Position numbers and translations under genes: made by a program. DNA of 64,000 bases from Haemophilus parainfluenzae (lineage in GTDB: Bacteria; Pseudomonadota; Gammaproteobacteria; Enterobacterales; Pasteurellaceae): contig NZ_UGHY01000002.1 of the NCBI RefSeq assembly GCF_900450995.1, positions 253,501-317,500 on the forward strand. Direction: 5' to 3'. Below the pieces are notes generated by a model that saw only the letters and a program-made list of their open reading frames with translations, was not told the origin of the DNA and did no database searches. This document shows positions 28,484 to 38,303 of the stretch, one piece after another (position 1 is the first letter of the stretch; the number at the start of each line of letters is the position of its first letter).

Positions 28484-29563
28484 TTAATCTCGTTTTCTCG
28501 CGAGTAACCACCAAATGATTGCCATAAATAGGAGACTTGGCATTAGTGCACCTAAAAAGGCCGGCGCATTAAATACTACACTCATTTGTCCAAAAATTTC
28601 ATTGACGACATAGAACAAGAACCCAAAGCAAATCCCCGTTACGATTCTCGCTCCTGCAGTGACACTACGTAATGAACCGAAGATAAAAGATAACGCAAGC
28701 ATCATCATCACACCTACAGAAAGGGGCTGTAAAATCTTACGCCAATAGGTTAATTCAAAACGGCGAGAATCCTGTCCTGTTTGTTTTAAGAACGCAATAT
28801 ACTCATACAAACCGGAAATGGATAATGACGTTGGACGTAACGAAACTGAGCCTAATTTATCTGGCGTTAAGCTTGTTGCCCAATCTTCTGTTAAACGGTT
28901 TGTCGTGGTAATTTGCTCTTTTGACACCACTGAATTATTGACTTGGCGTAACTGCCATTGATTATTTTCAGCAGAATATTGCGCTTGATTTGCATGCTTC
29001 AAATGAGTGAGATTACGCTGGTCATCAAAGGTATAAATATAAATATCTTCTAATTGTGCATCATCAGTAATACGACGAACATACACGAAATTATTGCCGT
29101 CTTTTGCCCATACACCATTTTTTACCGAAAGCATTGAACCACCGGAAAGTGCACGAGTACGCATATCACGAGCAAACTGTTCAGTTTGTGGAATCCCCCA
29201 CTCACCAATAATCATGGTAAAAAGTACCAGTGGAAGTGCCGTTTTCATGACGGCTAATCCAATTTTAAAACGAGAAAAACCCGCAGATTGCATTACCACT
29301 AATTCACTGCGGCTGGCTAAATTACCTAACGCAATTAAGGCACCTAACAAAGCTGCCATTGGGAAAAAGGTTTCCACATCTTTAGGAATAGTTAATCCTG
29401 TATAAGCCACCGCTTGCCAAATATCATAAGAACCTTTCCCTACGCTACGGAATTGCTCTACAAATTTGATAATTGCCGAAAGGCCAACCAACGTAAATAG
29501 CGTGGCAAAAATTGCCCCTAAAATGCTTTTACCGATATAACGATCAAGAGTATTCATCAACAT
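28484..29563 (-). CDS. lptG: LPS export permease LptG
   Basis: This 359-residue inner-membrane protein of the LptF/LptG family has three N-terminal and three C-terminal membrane helices around a periplasmic beta-jellyroll domain (roughly residues 130-260). With LptF and the ATPase LptB it extracts lipopolysaccharide from the inner membrane and feeds it to LptC. Motifs include SELVVMQSAGFSRFKIG and SVTAGARIVTGICFGFLFYVVNEIFGQ. Two ATGs are possible, 29563 and 29557 (MNTLDRYIG, the usual family start). The first fits the AAGGG ribosome-binding site better. It starts 5 bp after lptF ends. Confidence 0.96.
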   Translation of the reverse strand: MLMNTLDRYIGKSILGAIFATLFTLVGLSAIIKFVEQFRSVGKGSYDIWQAVAYTGLTIPKDVETFFPMAALLGALIALGNLASRSELVVMQSAGFSRFKIGLAVMKTALPLVLFTMIIGEWGIPQTEQFARDMRTRALSGGSMLSVKNGVWAKDGNNFVYVRRITDDAQLEDIYIYTFDDQRNLTHLKHANQAQYSAENNQWQLRQVNNSVVSKEQITTTNRLTEDWATSLTPDKLGSVSLRPTSLSISGLYEYIAFLKQTGQDSRRFELTYWRKILQPLSVGVMMMLALSFIFGSLRSVTAGARIVTGICFGFLFYVVNEIFGQMSVVFNAPAFLGALMPSLLFMAIIWWLLARKRD

Positions 29564-29568
29564 TGTTA

Positions 29569-30660
29569 TTACCCTTTTCTGAATACACGACGAAATTTAT
29601 GCATAGCGGTACTATCCCAACTATTCAGCACAATGCCTAAAATTAAAAAGGCGATATTTACCAATGGCATTAATAAACCTGCATCAAGCTTACCTGCACC
29701 ACCCGCAGATTTAAATGAGCTTTGTAATAAGAAGTAAATTAAATAAAGCAATAGTGCCGGTAAGATTTTCGCAAAACGGCCTTGGCGAGGATTCACTTTA
29801 CTCATTGGCACGGCGATGAGCGCCATTAAAGGCACCGCTAAAATTAAGGTAATGCGCCAATGCAACTCTGCTTTTGCTGCTGCACTGTTATCTTTTAATA
29901 ATTGCTCAAAAGATAATTCAGCCGCTTCATCACTTTCTGTATTTGTCTCTTGATGACCTAAATACGCTTGGTAATCATCAAAATGCGTAATACGGAAATC
30001 AGGAAGTACCGATGTACCTTCTACACGCAAAGTATTTTGTAAATTCAGTACTTGGTCGCCATTTGGTAAAGCTTTTAACTCACCTTTTTCAGCGGTAACT
30101 ACTGATGGTTTCGTTTGACCTTTGGCTTTCATTTGGAAAAGATAGACATCACTGATTTGATTACCGTTAATCTTATCAATGAATAAGACGAAATTATTAT
30201 TGCTTGTGGACATGAATTGACCAGAAGTCAATGCGCCCATGGTAGGATTCGCTTTAGCATCTTCAACAATAGCTGCTTGTTTTTGAATGGCCCATGGGGA
30301 AAGCCATAAAGCATTGTAAGCAGCCAATCCCGCTGTGAGTAAAGAAAGAATTAACGCCACGCGAACAAGAATACGTTGGCCCACACCACAGGCCCGCATT
30401 ACCGTAATTTCACTTTCTGCATAGAGACGACCGAAAGTCAGTAAAATGGCGATAAACAAACATAATGGCAACATTAATTGCGCCATTGTTGGCATCCCTA
30501 AACCGAGTAAAGAGAACACAAGATCGGCGGGCACTTTACCATTTGCCGCTGAACCAAGTACGCGAACAAGTTGTTGGCTGAAGAAAATTAAAAGCAAAAT
30601 AAACAAAATTGCAACCTGGCTTTTAAAGACTTCCTTTGTTAAATATCGGGTTAATATCAT
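29569..30660 (-). CDS. lptF: LPS export permease LptF
   Basis: This 363-residue partner of LptG has the same six-helix plan with a periplasmic domain (about residues 125-270). It has [35 protein letters not shown] at the N-terminus and the conserved coupling region [19 protein letters not shown]. It is the first gene of lptFG and divergent from pepA with 104 bp between them, as in E. coli. Confidence 0.96.
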   Translation of the reverse strand: MILTRYLTKEVFKSQVAILFILLLIFFSQQLVRVLGSAANGKVPADLVFSLLGLGMPTMAQLMLPLCLFIAILLTFGRLYAESEITVMRACGVGQRILVRVALILSLLTAGLAAYNALWLSPWAIQKQAAIVEDAKANPTMGALTSGQFMSTSNNNFVLFIDKINGNQISDVYLFQMKAKGQTKPSVVTAEKGELKALPNGDQVLNLQNTLRVEGTSVLPDFRITHFDDYQAYLGHQETNTESDEAAELSFEQLLKDNSAAAKAELHWRITLILAVPLMALIAVPMSKVNPRQGRFAKILPALLLYLIYFLLQSSFKSAGGAGKLDAGLLMPLVNIAFLILGIVLNSWDSTAMHKFRRVFRKG

Positions 30661-30764
30661 TCTTTTTTCTAACTAAAAAACACGGGAAACTGGCTAATTT
30701 AGATGGCGTATGATACCTTATTTTGACTGATTTAAATAGCAAATTAGCAACATAAGGAAATAAC

Positions 30765-32240
30765 ATGAAATATCAAGCAAACTCAACCGCACTTTCTCAA
30801 TCAACCGATTGCCTTATTATCGGCATTCATGAGAACAATGAATTGACAAAAAGTTTCAATGAAATCGATCAAATCACACAAGGTTACCTCAGCCAGTTAG
30901 CTCAAAGCCAAGATCTTTCAGGTAAAATTGGCCAAGCGACTCTGCTTCATTCATTACCTAATCTTGCGACTAAACGCCTGTTAGTCGCAGGTTGTGGTAG
31001 AAAAGGCGAAACGACTGAACGCCAATTTAAACAAATCATCCAACGCGTGACTCAAACATTAAAAGAATTAAATATTCAACAAGCGGTGAATAATTTAACG
31101 GATGTGGAAATTAAAGATCGCGATCTATTTTGGAATGTGCGTTTTACCGTTGAAACCATCGAACATAATCTTTATCAATTTGATGAATTTAAGAGCAAAA
31201 AAGCGGATGCTATCCCACTTCAAGAAATCGTTTTTAATACCGATGATTCGCAAGCTCAACAAGCCATTGCAGAAGCGCAAGCCATTGCAAATGGTGTAAA
31301 AGCTGCGCGTAATATCGCGAATATGCCGCCCAATATTTGTACACCGGCTTATTTAGCTGAACAAGCTAAAAATTTAGCCGAAACATCAGCCGCACTTTCC
31401 CTCGATGTGATTGATGAAGAAGACATGACAAAGCTTGGCATGAATGCGTATTTAGCCGTATCTCGAGGTTCGCAAAATCCAGCTTATATGTCTATTTTAC
31501 ATTTCAACAATGCACCTGATAAAAATGCGAAACCTATCGTATTAGTGGGCAAAGGATTGACCTTTGATGCGGGCGGTATTTCTTTAAAACCAGCCGCAGA
31601 TATGGATGAGATGAAATACGATATGTGCGGTGCTGCTTCAGTATTCGGTACAATGAAAGCCATTGCTGAATTAAATCTACCACTCAATGTTATCGGTGTA
31701 TTAGCGGGTTGTGAAAACTTGCCTGATGGGAATGCTTATCGTCCAGGTGATATTCTCACCACGATGAATGGTTTAACCGTAGAAGTGTTAAATACTGATG
31801 CTGAAGGACGTTTAGTGCTTTGTGATACATTAACTTATGTAGAGCGTTTTGAACCGCAATATGTGATTGATGTTGCGACCCTAACAGGCGCTTGCGTGGT
31901 AGCTTTAGGTCAACATAACAGCGGCTTAGTTTCAACTAACGATGCCTTAGCCAAGCAGTTATTACTAGCCGCACAGCAAACTACTGACAAAGCTTGGCGT
32001 TTACCATTAAGTGAAGAATATCAAGAGCAATTAAAATCCCCATTTGCTGATTTAGCAAATATTGGCGGTCGTTGGGGCGGTGCAATTACTGCAGGCGCAT
32101 TCCTCTCTAACTTTACGAAAAAGTACACCTGGGCACATTTAGATATCGCCGGGACAGCTTGGCTTCAAGGTGCAAATAAAGGCGCAACCGGTCGTCCAGT
32201 GTCTCTATTAACACAATTTTTAATTAATCAAACCAAGTAA
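30765..32240 (+). CDS. pepA: Leucyl (cytosol) aminopeptidase PepA
   Basis: This 491-residue M17 aminopeptidase has the two-metal active site in [29 protein letters not shown] and [15 protein letters not shown]. It removes N-terminal residues from peptides; E. coli PepA also binds DNA in Xer recombination and carAB control, and whether this one does is unknown. It has an uptake sequence within its fourth to eighth codons (ACCGCACTT) that is translated as TAL. The promoter probably uses TATGAT near 30706. Confidence 0.97.
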   Translation: MKYQANSTALSQSTDCLIIGIHENNELTKSFNEIDQITQGYLSQLAQSQDLSGKIGQATLLHSLPNLATKRLLVAGCGRKGETTERQFKQIIQRVTQTLKELNIQQAVNNLTDVEIKDRDLFWNVRFTVETIEHNLYQFDEFKSKKADAIPLQEIVFNTDDSQAQQAIAEAQAIANGVKAARNIANMPPNICTPAYLAEQAKNLAETSAALSLDVIDEEDMTKLGMNAYLAVSRGSQNPAYMSILHFNNAPDKNAKPIVLVGKGLTFDAGGISLKPAADMDEMKYDMCGAASVFGTMKAIAELNLPLNVIGVLAGCENLPDGNAYRPGDILTTMNGLTVEVLNTDAEGRLVLCDTLTYVERFEPQYVIDVATLTGACVVALGQHNSGLVSTNDALAKQLLLAAQQTTDKAWRLPLSEEYQEQLKSPFADLANIGGRWGGAITAGAFLSNFTKKYTWAHLDIAGTAWLQGANKGATGRPVSLLTQFLINQTK

Positions 32241-32249
32241 TAACACATA

Positions 32250-32271
32250 GGGCTAACATAACGTTAGTCCT
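32250..32271 (+). terminator. Possible weak pepA terminator
   Basis: GGGCTAAC, a 5-base loop and GTTAGTCC form an imperfect 8-bp stem before TAAAATTTTC. The T run is poor. Confidence 0.4.
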
Positions 32272-32298
32272 AAAATTTTCTCAAAATCTGACCTTACT

Positions 32299-33150
32299 TT
32301 ATTCCAATTCGAATTCAACCAGTAATGGATTATGATCTGATGAAGTAACCACTTCTGATGTTGCACTCACCACTTTTATGCCTCGCGTAAAAATATAATC
32401 AAGTGGATAACCTAAAAATCTAACCCGCTCATCTTGAGAGAGCGTCACTGCATCTAATCCATATTTTTGCATCAAATTATTAGCTAAATTCAGACGACGC
32501 TCATTCCATACATTAAAATCGCCAGACATAATGATGGGGCCTTGATGATTTTCCACAAAAGAAAAGAGCTGCTCTAACTGAGTTTGATAAGCGGAAATCC
32601 CCCATTCAAAATTAATCAAATGCACATTAATAAGTAGCAAGCTATCGCCTTTTTCTAATGGAAAACTCATCACACTTGCCACTTTGGGAATTTGTATTAA
32701 TGGTTCTGCTACGCCACCACCGCAATACCATTCTGGTTGCGTTTTGGTGAATGTTTTTACACCTGATAAGAGATCTTTAAAAGAAAAAGATGACACAAAA
32801 AGTGCGGTCGAAAATGTACTTAAATTTTGATGCTGCGTCGCCTCTTGTAATAACACAAAATCAGCTTGTTCAGACAATCTCGCTAAATCTTTTTGCCACC
32901 CCTTATCTTGCCCTTTATGCACATTCCAATTGACTAAACGAAAATGTGAAGAGGCTAATTTATACACTGAATTATCAGCCTTGTCACATTGCATATTTAA
33001 CCTGTTGTCAAAAGGAATATAATTTACTTTTTGTGACGTATTTAATTGGATAAATGTACGTTTAAAAATTGTTAAATTCGCAAAAAAATAGCCGCCACCT
33101 AAAATCAGCAATAGTAATCCAATAGCTAAAAATCGATAAATTCGCTTCAT
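32299..33150 (-). CDS. YafD-like endonuclease/exonuclease/phosphatase family protein
   Basis: This 283-residue protein has one N-terminal membrane anchor (IYRFLAIGLLLLILGGGYFF) followed by an EEP-superfamily domain with VNWNVHKGQ, VLLQEAT, INVHLINFEWG, SGDFNVWNERR and SSDHNPLLVEF. These carry the metal-binding and catalytic Asn, Glu, Asp and His of the fold. It resembles E. coli YafD (UPF0294), whose substrate is not settled. The frame extends to 33201, but the ATG at 33150 follows GAGAGGATCATC and is chosen. An uptake sequence lies inside it. Confidence 0.85.
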   Translation of the reverse strand: MKRIYRFLAIGLLLLILGGGYFFANLTIFKRTFIQLNTSQKVNYIPFDNRLNMQCDKADNSVYKLASSHFRLVNWNVHKGQDKGWQKDLARLSEQADFVLLQEATQHQNLSTFSTALFVSSFSFKDLLSGVKTFTKTQPEWYCGGGVAEPLIQIPKVASVMSFPLEKGDSLLLINVHLINFEWGISAYQTQLEQLFSFVENHQGPIIMSGDFNVWNERRLNLANNLMQKYGLDAVTLSQDERVRFLGYPLDYIFTRGIKVVSATSEVVTSSDHNPLLVEFELE

Positions 33151-33260
33151 GATGATCCTCTCTCTATGCTCGAATAATAACACCTCATCAAAGCAATGCA
33201 ACTTTCACTTTTAATACTCATTAATACCTACCTACAACATGGTAACTTTAACTTTTAGCT

Positions 33261-33274
33261 TTGATTTAAATCAT
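33261..33274 (+). promoter_or_regulatory. FNR-like box upstream of ytfE
   Basis: TTGATTTAAATCAT matches the FNR consensus TTGAT-N4-ATCAA at nine of ten positions, about 90 bp before the ytfE start. YtfE homologues are commonly controlled by FNR or NsrR; I found no convincing NsrR box. Confidence 0.55.
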
Positions 33275-33361
33275 ACTTTGCTAAAAAAACCGTTGCATTT
33301 TTCTTTTATTATCTTAGTATTTTACTCAACTTCTAACTCTACCATTATAAGGAGATTCATT

Positions 33362-34036
33362 ATGTCTTTTGGAGATAAAAAATTAAGTGAAATCGCAATC
33401 AGTGTACCCGGCTCAACTTCACTACTTCGTGAATATGATTTAGATTTCTGCTGTGGTGGTTCAGATACACTCGCTCACGCAGCGGCAGAAAAAGGACTCA
33501 ATTTAGCAGACCTCGAAACGCGCTTAACTGCGCTACAAAACAGCAAAGCAGAAAACCCTGAAGAATATTGGGTTGGTGCAAATTATGGCGAAGTTATCGA
33601 TCATATTTTAGTTCGCTATCATCAACGTCACCGTGAACAACTTCAAGAATTAATCGTGTTAGCAGATCGCGTAGAAAGTGTTCATGGTGATCGCGATGAT
33701 TGCCCTATCGGCGTAGCAGCGGAATTGCGCAATGTCTATGATGATTTAAGCAACCATATGATGAAAGAAGAGCACGTGCTTTTCCCTATGATCAAAGCGG
33801 GAAATTATATAATGGCACAAATGCCAATTCGTATGATGGAAATGGAACACGCAGAACATGGCGAACATTTAGACGTATTGAAATCATTAACAAACAATAT
33901 GACACCTCCAGCTGATGCTTGCAATACATGGCGTGCACTTTACAGCGGTATTCAAGAATTTGCAGATGATTTAATGATGCATATTCATCGTGAAAATAAT
34001 GTTTTATTCCCTCGTGTGATTGCTGAAAATCACTAA
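33362..34036 (+). CDS. ytfE: Iron-sulfur cluster repair di-iron protein YtfE (Ric/ScdA)
   Basis: This 224-residue protein begins SFGDKKLSEIAISVPGSTSL and then LLREYDLDFCCGG, the ScdA-type N-terminal domain with its CC pair. A hemerythrin-like domain follows, with His ligands in ILVRYHQRHREQL, NHMMKEEHVLFPMI, MEMEHAEHGEHL and MHIHRENNVLFPRV. It repairs Fe-S clusters damaged by nitric oxide or oxidants. The frame can be read from 33239, but the ATG at 33362 has a perfect AAGGAGATTCATT ribosome-binding site. It is probably the only gene of its unit. Confidence 0.95.
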   Translation: MSFGDKKLSEIAISVPGSTSLLREYDLDFCCGGSDTLAHAAAEKGLNLADLETRLTALQNSKAENPEEYWVGANYGEVIDHILVRYHQRHREQLQELIVLADRVESVHGDRDDCPIGVAAELRNVYDDLSNHMMKEEHVLFPMIKAGNYIMAQMPIRMMEMEHAEHGEHLDVLKSLTNNMTPPADACNTWRALYSGIQEFADDLMMHIHRENNVLFPRVIAENH

Positions 34037-34053
34037 GAACAAATCATCTAAAG

Positions 34054-34082
34054 AAAAAGGGCGAAATCATTCGCCCTTTAAA
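34054..34082 (+). terminator. ytfE terminator
   Basis: AAAGGGCGA, a 6-base loop and TCGCCCTTT (34056-34079). It may also act on the converging neighbour. Confidence 0.8.
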
Positions 34083-34105
34083 ATTAGCCTAAAACTGACC
34101 ACACT

Positions 34106-36055
34106 TTACTTCTCTTCACTACCTTTATATAAACGGTTTTTATACAAATAGCTGCCAAGTAAGGCATGTGCCAACGCTTCTTTTTTCATTTCTTCCGGCA
34201 CGTCTTTTTCGGTTAATGTGTCTTTTTCCTTATCATAAACATAGCCTTTTGCTTTGCTATTTGGTGTTTGGATAACCACATCATGATTGCCTTTCATTAA
34301 AGCTTGGGTTTGATCAAACTGCATAAAGGCACGATTCGGATTCACATCTTGCGTTAAATCAAAGCCAATCATCGGATAATTACCACTTACACCCGCAATA
34401 GAAAGTAAGGTTGTCGGCATATCAATTTGGCTCACTAAGCGACTGTCTCGACGTGGCTCAACATGATCACCTAAAATTAACGCAGGAATATGGAAATGCT
34501 TAATTGGCACCAAGCTTGCCCCAGCTGCACGAGAATCATGGTCGGCAATCACCAAGAACACGGTATCTTTCCAATAATTAGATTGTTTCGCTAAGTTGAA
34601 GAAATAACCAATCGCATAATCCGCATATTTTGCACTGTTATTACGGGTTGCTTTTGGTTGTTCGTAAAGCTCAATTTTACCATCCGGAAATTCAAAAGGA
34701 TCGTGATTGCTCGAACTAAACACTAAGCTAAAGAATGGTTTTCCTTCATTCTGTAATTGGGTAAAAGTTTCGTTCGCTTTATCAAATAAATCCTCATCAC
34801 TCACGCCCCAAGTCGCAGTAAATTTAGGATTTTGATAATCCTTTTGATCGATAATATTTTGGAAACCATTACCATAGAAGAAGCTTGCCATGTTATCAAA
34901 GTGTTTTTCACCACCATAAATAAAGGAAGTGTTATAACCTTGTTTGGCAAGTAAATCTGCAATAGTAAAGAAACCACTTTGACTGTTATTCAATTTCACC
35001 ACTGCACGTGCTGGAGTTGGTGTAAAACCTGCAGTTGTAGCTTCAATACCGCGTACAGAACGCGTACCTGTCGCATAGAGATTTTCAAATAACCAACCTT
35101 CTTTGGCTAATTTATCAAATTCTGGTGAAAGCGGTTTTCCGCCTAATGAACCGACAAATTGCGCCCCAAAACTTTCTTCCAAAATAATGACGATATTTTT
35201 CGGTTTACCTTGGTAAGTTGCTTGGTTTTTCGTTAAAGTTGGAATCTTCTCTGAAATATAATCACTTTCAGGGCGCCCACGGCTTGCTTTGACGATACGC
35301 AACATTTCATCTGTATCCATTTTGCCATAGGCTTCAGAAGAGGCTCCTTCGTCTTTAAATTGTTGGGCAGCATAAAGAACGGAATAACCTGAATTCAACA
35401 CAAGCGAATTCACTAAACCATCAGAGGAAAAAGCCACCATTGCAGGATTCACACCACGGTGCTGAAAACTAGAACGTGCGCCTAAAAAAGCAACTGCAAT
35501 CACAAGCAATGCGATAACAGGACGTAATTTCCAACTCATTGGGCGTAAATTTTTCACTGCATAACCAGATAGCTTCCAATAACAGAAGAAAGCCGTAACG
35601 GTAAAAATGAGGCTAAAAATGACCGCAGTTAAATGACCTTCCATCAACATTGAAAAGACTTCTTTCGGATAAATTAGATATTCGATAAAGAGACGGTTTG
35701 GACGGAAATCATAGGTTTCGATAAATGCAGGTGTAGCGAGTTCCATAAACAGAATAAACACACTGCCAAGGGTAAGCCAGATACGTAAAATCATTTTCCA
35801 AATACGGCTATTATGAAATAACACCGTAAATAATGCTGGCACACCAAATAGATAACACAAAGCCACGATGTCCATACGCAAGCCTTGTAAGAATAATTGC
35901 CCCCAGCCCGCTACCGCAGAGACACGGTCTGCTTGCCAAATCGCAAGCCCAAGACGAGATAAGGAGAAAATGATCAGATTAATGATGACGAAGAGAAAAA
36001 TCGGATATAAAGGAGAACGTGTTTGTTTCATTTTGACACTCATATTGACACTCAT
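34106..36055 (-). CDS. LtaS-like membrane sulfatase-fold protein
   Basis: This 649-residue protein has about five membrane helices in the first 200 residues and then a periplasmic alkaline-phosphatase/sulfatase domain. Metal ligands are seen in IVIILEESFGAQFVG (Glu), ATGTRSVRGIEATTAGF (catalytic Thr) and VFLVIADHDSRAAG (Asp-His). This is the plan of lipoteichoic acid synthase and of phosphoglycerol and phosphoethanolamine transferases. In a Gram-negative bacterium a transferase acting on LPS or a periplasmic glycan is most likely; the Haemophilus LPS phosphoethanolamine transferases are candidates. Two tandem near-identical starts (ATGAGTGTCAA, at 36055 and 36043) come from a 12-bp duplication. 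The first has AGGA just upstream. Confidence 0.8.
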   Translation of the reverse strand: MSVNMSVKMKQTRSPLYPIFLFVIINLIIFSLSRLGLAIWQADRVSAVAGWGQLFLQGLRMDIVALCYLFGVPALFTVLFHNSRIWKMILRIWLTLGSVFILFMELATPAFIETYDFRPNRLFIEYLIYPKEVFSMLMEGHLTAVIFSLIFTVTAFFCYWKLSGYAVKNLRPMSWKLRPVIALLVIAVAFLGARSSFQHRGVNPAMVAFSSDGLVNSLVLNSGYSVLYAAQQFKDEGASSEAYGKMDTDEMLRIVKASRGRPESDYISEKIPTLTKNQATYQGKPKNIVIILEESFGAQFVGSLGGKPLSPEFDKLAKEGWLFENLYATGTRSVRGIEATTAGFTPTPARAVVKLNNSQSGFFTIADLLAKQGYNTSFIYGGEKHFDNMASFFYGNGFQNIIDQKDYQNPKFTATWGVSDEDLFDKANETFTQLQNEGKPFFSLVFSSSNHDPFEFPDGKIELYEQPKATRNNSAKYADYAIGYFFNLAKQSNYWKDTVFLVIADHDSRAAGASLVPIKHFHIPALILGDHVEPRRDSRLVSQIDMPTTLLSIAGVSGNYPMIGFDLTQDVNPNRAFMQFDQTQALMKGNHDVVIQTPNSKAKGYVYDKEKDTLTEKDVPEEMKKEALAHALLGSYLYKNRLYKGSEEK

Positions 36056-36136
36056 AAGTCCTAAGGGAATCGCTACCCCTTGATTAATTTAAAGCACGCT
36101 AATGTGCCATTCCTTTCATAGAGAGATAAAAAAACA

Positions 36137-36178
36137 CAAAGTGCGGTTAAAAACATCATCATTTTTGACCGCACTTTG
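36137..36178 (-). terminator. Malic-enzyme terminator with paired uptake sequences
   Basis: On the minus strand AAAGTGCGGTCAAAAA, a short loop and TTTTTAACCGCACTTTGTG form a strong stem right after the maeB stop. Confidence 0.8.
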
Positions 36179-36189
36179 AGAAAGTAAAA

Positions 36190-37464
36190 TTACGCTGCAA
36201 CTAACGCTTTTAATTGTTTTTCATAAGCAGCCCAATCGGTAATTGGACGGGTTGCCACACCTGTTTCCATTGCTTTTTTCGCTACCGCAGAAGACACGGT
36301 AAATAATAAACGAGGATCGAACGGAGTCGGAATGACATAATCCGGCCCAAATGATAACGCACCATAATTAGCAATAATTTCTAATGGAACCGGTTCTTTC
36401 GCAAGACCCGCAATGGCATGAGAAGCCGCTAATTTCATTTCCTCATTAATCGCTGTTGCGCCTACGTCTAATGCACCACGGAATAAGAATGGGAAACAAA
36501 GTACGTTATTTACTTGATTTGGAAAGTCTGAGCGACCAGTACAAACAATCGCATCTGGACGAACTGCTTTGGCTTCATCTGGGGTAATTTCCGGTACAGG
36601 GTTAGCTAATGCAAGAATTAATGGATTTTCAGCCATGGTTTTCACCATTTCAGGTTTTAATGCACCTGCTTTAGAGCAACCTAAGAACACATCAGCTCCC
36701 TTAACGGCATCCGCTAATGTGCGCCAACCATTATCTTCAATCGCGTAGAATTGTTTGGTTTCATCCATGTTATCGCCACGGCCTTTGTAAATCACACCTT
36801 TAGAGTCACACATGATGATATTTTCTTTTTTGAAACCTAATGCACGAAGCAAGTTAGTACAAGCAATAGCTGAAGCACCTGCGCCATTTACTACTAAGCG
36901 AACATCTGCAATATTTTTACCAATAATTTCTAAACCGTTTAATGCTGCTGCACCGACGATAATGGCAGTACCATGTTGGTCATCATGGAATACTGGAATC
37001 CCCATGCGTTCACGCAATGCTTTTTCAATGTGGAAACATTCCGGTGCTTTGATATCTTCAAGGTTAATCCCACCAAAAGTAGGTTCTAATGAAGCGATAA
37101 TATCGATTAATTTATCTGGATCATGTTCATTGATTTCAATGTCGAATACGTTGATGCCTGCAAATTTTTTGAACAATACACCTTTCCCTTCCATAACAGG
37201 TTTTGATGCAAGCGCACCAATATTTCCTAAACCTAATACAGCAGTACCATTTGAAATCACAGCCACTAAATTAGCACGTGCAGTATAACGGCTTGCTGCT
37301 GAAGGATCTTTTTCAATCTCTAAACAAGGCTCAGCAACACCTGGAGAATACGCAAGGGCTAAATCATGTTGGGTTTCTAATGATTTGGTTGGGGTGACCG
37401 CAATTTTTCCCGGAATTGGGAATTCATGAAAATCTAATGCAGCTTGGCGCAATTGTTCGCTCAT
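36190..37464 (-). CDS. NADP-type malic enzyme without the phosphotransacetylase-like domain
   Basis: This 424-residue protein is very similar to the first 430 residues of E. coli Mae[77 protein letters not shown] and PFDPRLL. It decarboxylates malate to pyruvate. E. coli MaeB (about 759 residues) carries a C-terminal phosphotransacetylase-like regulatory half. Here the protein ends at [20 protein letters not shown], exactly at the domain border, and only 134 bp separate it from the next gene. The short form is therefore real in this sequence. The frame opens at 37485, but the ATG at 37464 (GGAG 12 bases before) is used. Confidence 0.9.
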   Translation of the reverse strand: MSEQLRQAALDFHEFPIPGKIAVTPTKSLETQHDLALAYSPGVAEPCLEIEKDPSAASRYTARANLVAVISNGTAVLGLGNIGALASKPVMEGKGVLFKKFAGINVFDIEINEHDPDKLIDIIASLEPTFGGINLEDIKAPECFHIEKALRERMGIPVFHDDQHGTAIIVGAAALNGLEIIGKNIADVRLVVNGAGASAIACTNLLRALGFKKENIIMCDSKGVIYKGRGDNMDETKQFYAIEDNGWRTLADAVKGADVFLGCSKAGALKPEMVKTMAENPLILALANPVPEITPDEAKAVRPDAIVCTGRSDFPNQVNNVLCFPFLFRGALDVGATAINEEMKLAASHAIAGLAKEPVPLEIIANYGALSFGPDYVIPTPFDPRLLFTVSSAVAKKAMETGVATRPITDWAAYEKQLKALVAA

Positions 37465-37664
37465 ATAAAAATACTCCATTTTCACTTAGGCTAAATAAAA
37501 TTTGCGCCATTATACTCTCTTTTAAACAGAATTTTGTGACATACCGCAAAAATTTTACAAATTTATTACAAAAATATGAGTAAAATCGACCACACATTTG
37601 TCTTTTCTTCACATTCATAAGCAAAAACGTTACTATATCGCAAAAAATATACAGGATATAAATA

Positions 37665-38294
37665 ATGAGTTTGTTTTCTAAATTTAGAAGCGCCATCAAT
37701 AAATTACAACGGAAAGCGATTAACAAAACCTTTCAAAAACGGTTAACCAACCAAGGCATCTCTGTGATTTCGGCAAACTGTGTCGGTGCATTTATTTTGC
37801 ACGACCTTAATCAGCCTTTTAATTCTCCGTTTGTTAACCTTTATTTAGACCCAAGCGATTTTGTTCGCTATCTACAGAACATTACATTCTATCAAGCACA
37901 ACCGCTTCAATTTATACAAACAGAAAAACCGTATCCCGTTGGTCTATTAGGTGATCTTAAAGTACACTTTATGCACTATCACTCCGAACAAGAGGCTCGG
38001 GAAAAGTGGGAAGCTCGCTCACAGCGTTTAGACCTAGATAACTTGTTTATTATGATGACAGATAAAGATGGTGGAAAAGGTGCAAAATATGAAGACCTGC
38101 AAGCCTTCGATAACTTGCCTTATCCAAACAAAGTGGTCTTTACCCACAAGCCATATCCTGAATTAAAATCCGCTTACTACATTAAAGGCTTTGAAAACGA
38201 AGAAGAAGTGGGTGATTTATTTACTTTTTCTGGTTGGAATGGTGAAAAATATTACGACCAATTTGATTACGTTAGCTGGTTCAATCAAAAATAA
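37665..38294 (+). CDS. DUF1919 family protein
   Basis: This 209-residue cytosolic protein has the DUF1919 pattern: ISANCVGAFILHDLNQPFNSP, NLYLDPSDFVRYLQNITFY, PVGLLGDLKVHFMHYHSEQEAREKWEARSQRL and NLFIMMTDKDG. Such proteins are usually found in polysaccharide or LPS gene sets and are annotated as exopolysaccharide-related; their reaction is unknown. Here the neighbours are rsuA and a drug pump, so context does not help. rsuA starts 9 bp after it, suggesting an operon. Confidence 0.85.
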   Translation: MSLFSKFRSAINKLQRKAINKTFQKRLTNQGISVISANCVGAFILHDLNQPFNSPFVNLYLDPSDFVRYLQNITFYQAQPLQFIQTEKPYPVGLLGDLKVHFMHYHSEQEAREKWEARSQRLDLDNLFIMMTDKDGGKGAKYEDLQAFDNLPYPNKVVFTHKPYPELKSAYYIKGFENEEEVGDLFTFSGWNGEKYYDQFDYVSWFNQK

Positions 38295-38303
38295 GAGTTT
38301 ACG

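Noticed and set aside
33239..33361. Upstream extension of YtfE by 41 residues
   Set aside because: The extension covers the FNR-like site and the conserved start has a perfect ribosome-binding site at 33362.
36812..37288. 158-codon open frame on the plus strand
   Set aside because: It is opposite the conserved malic enzyme and has no initiation signal; it is a shadow of the coding strand.
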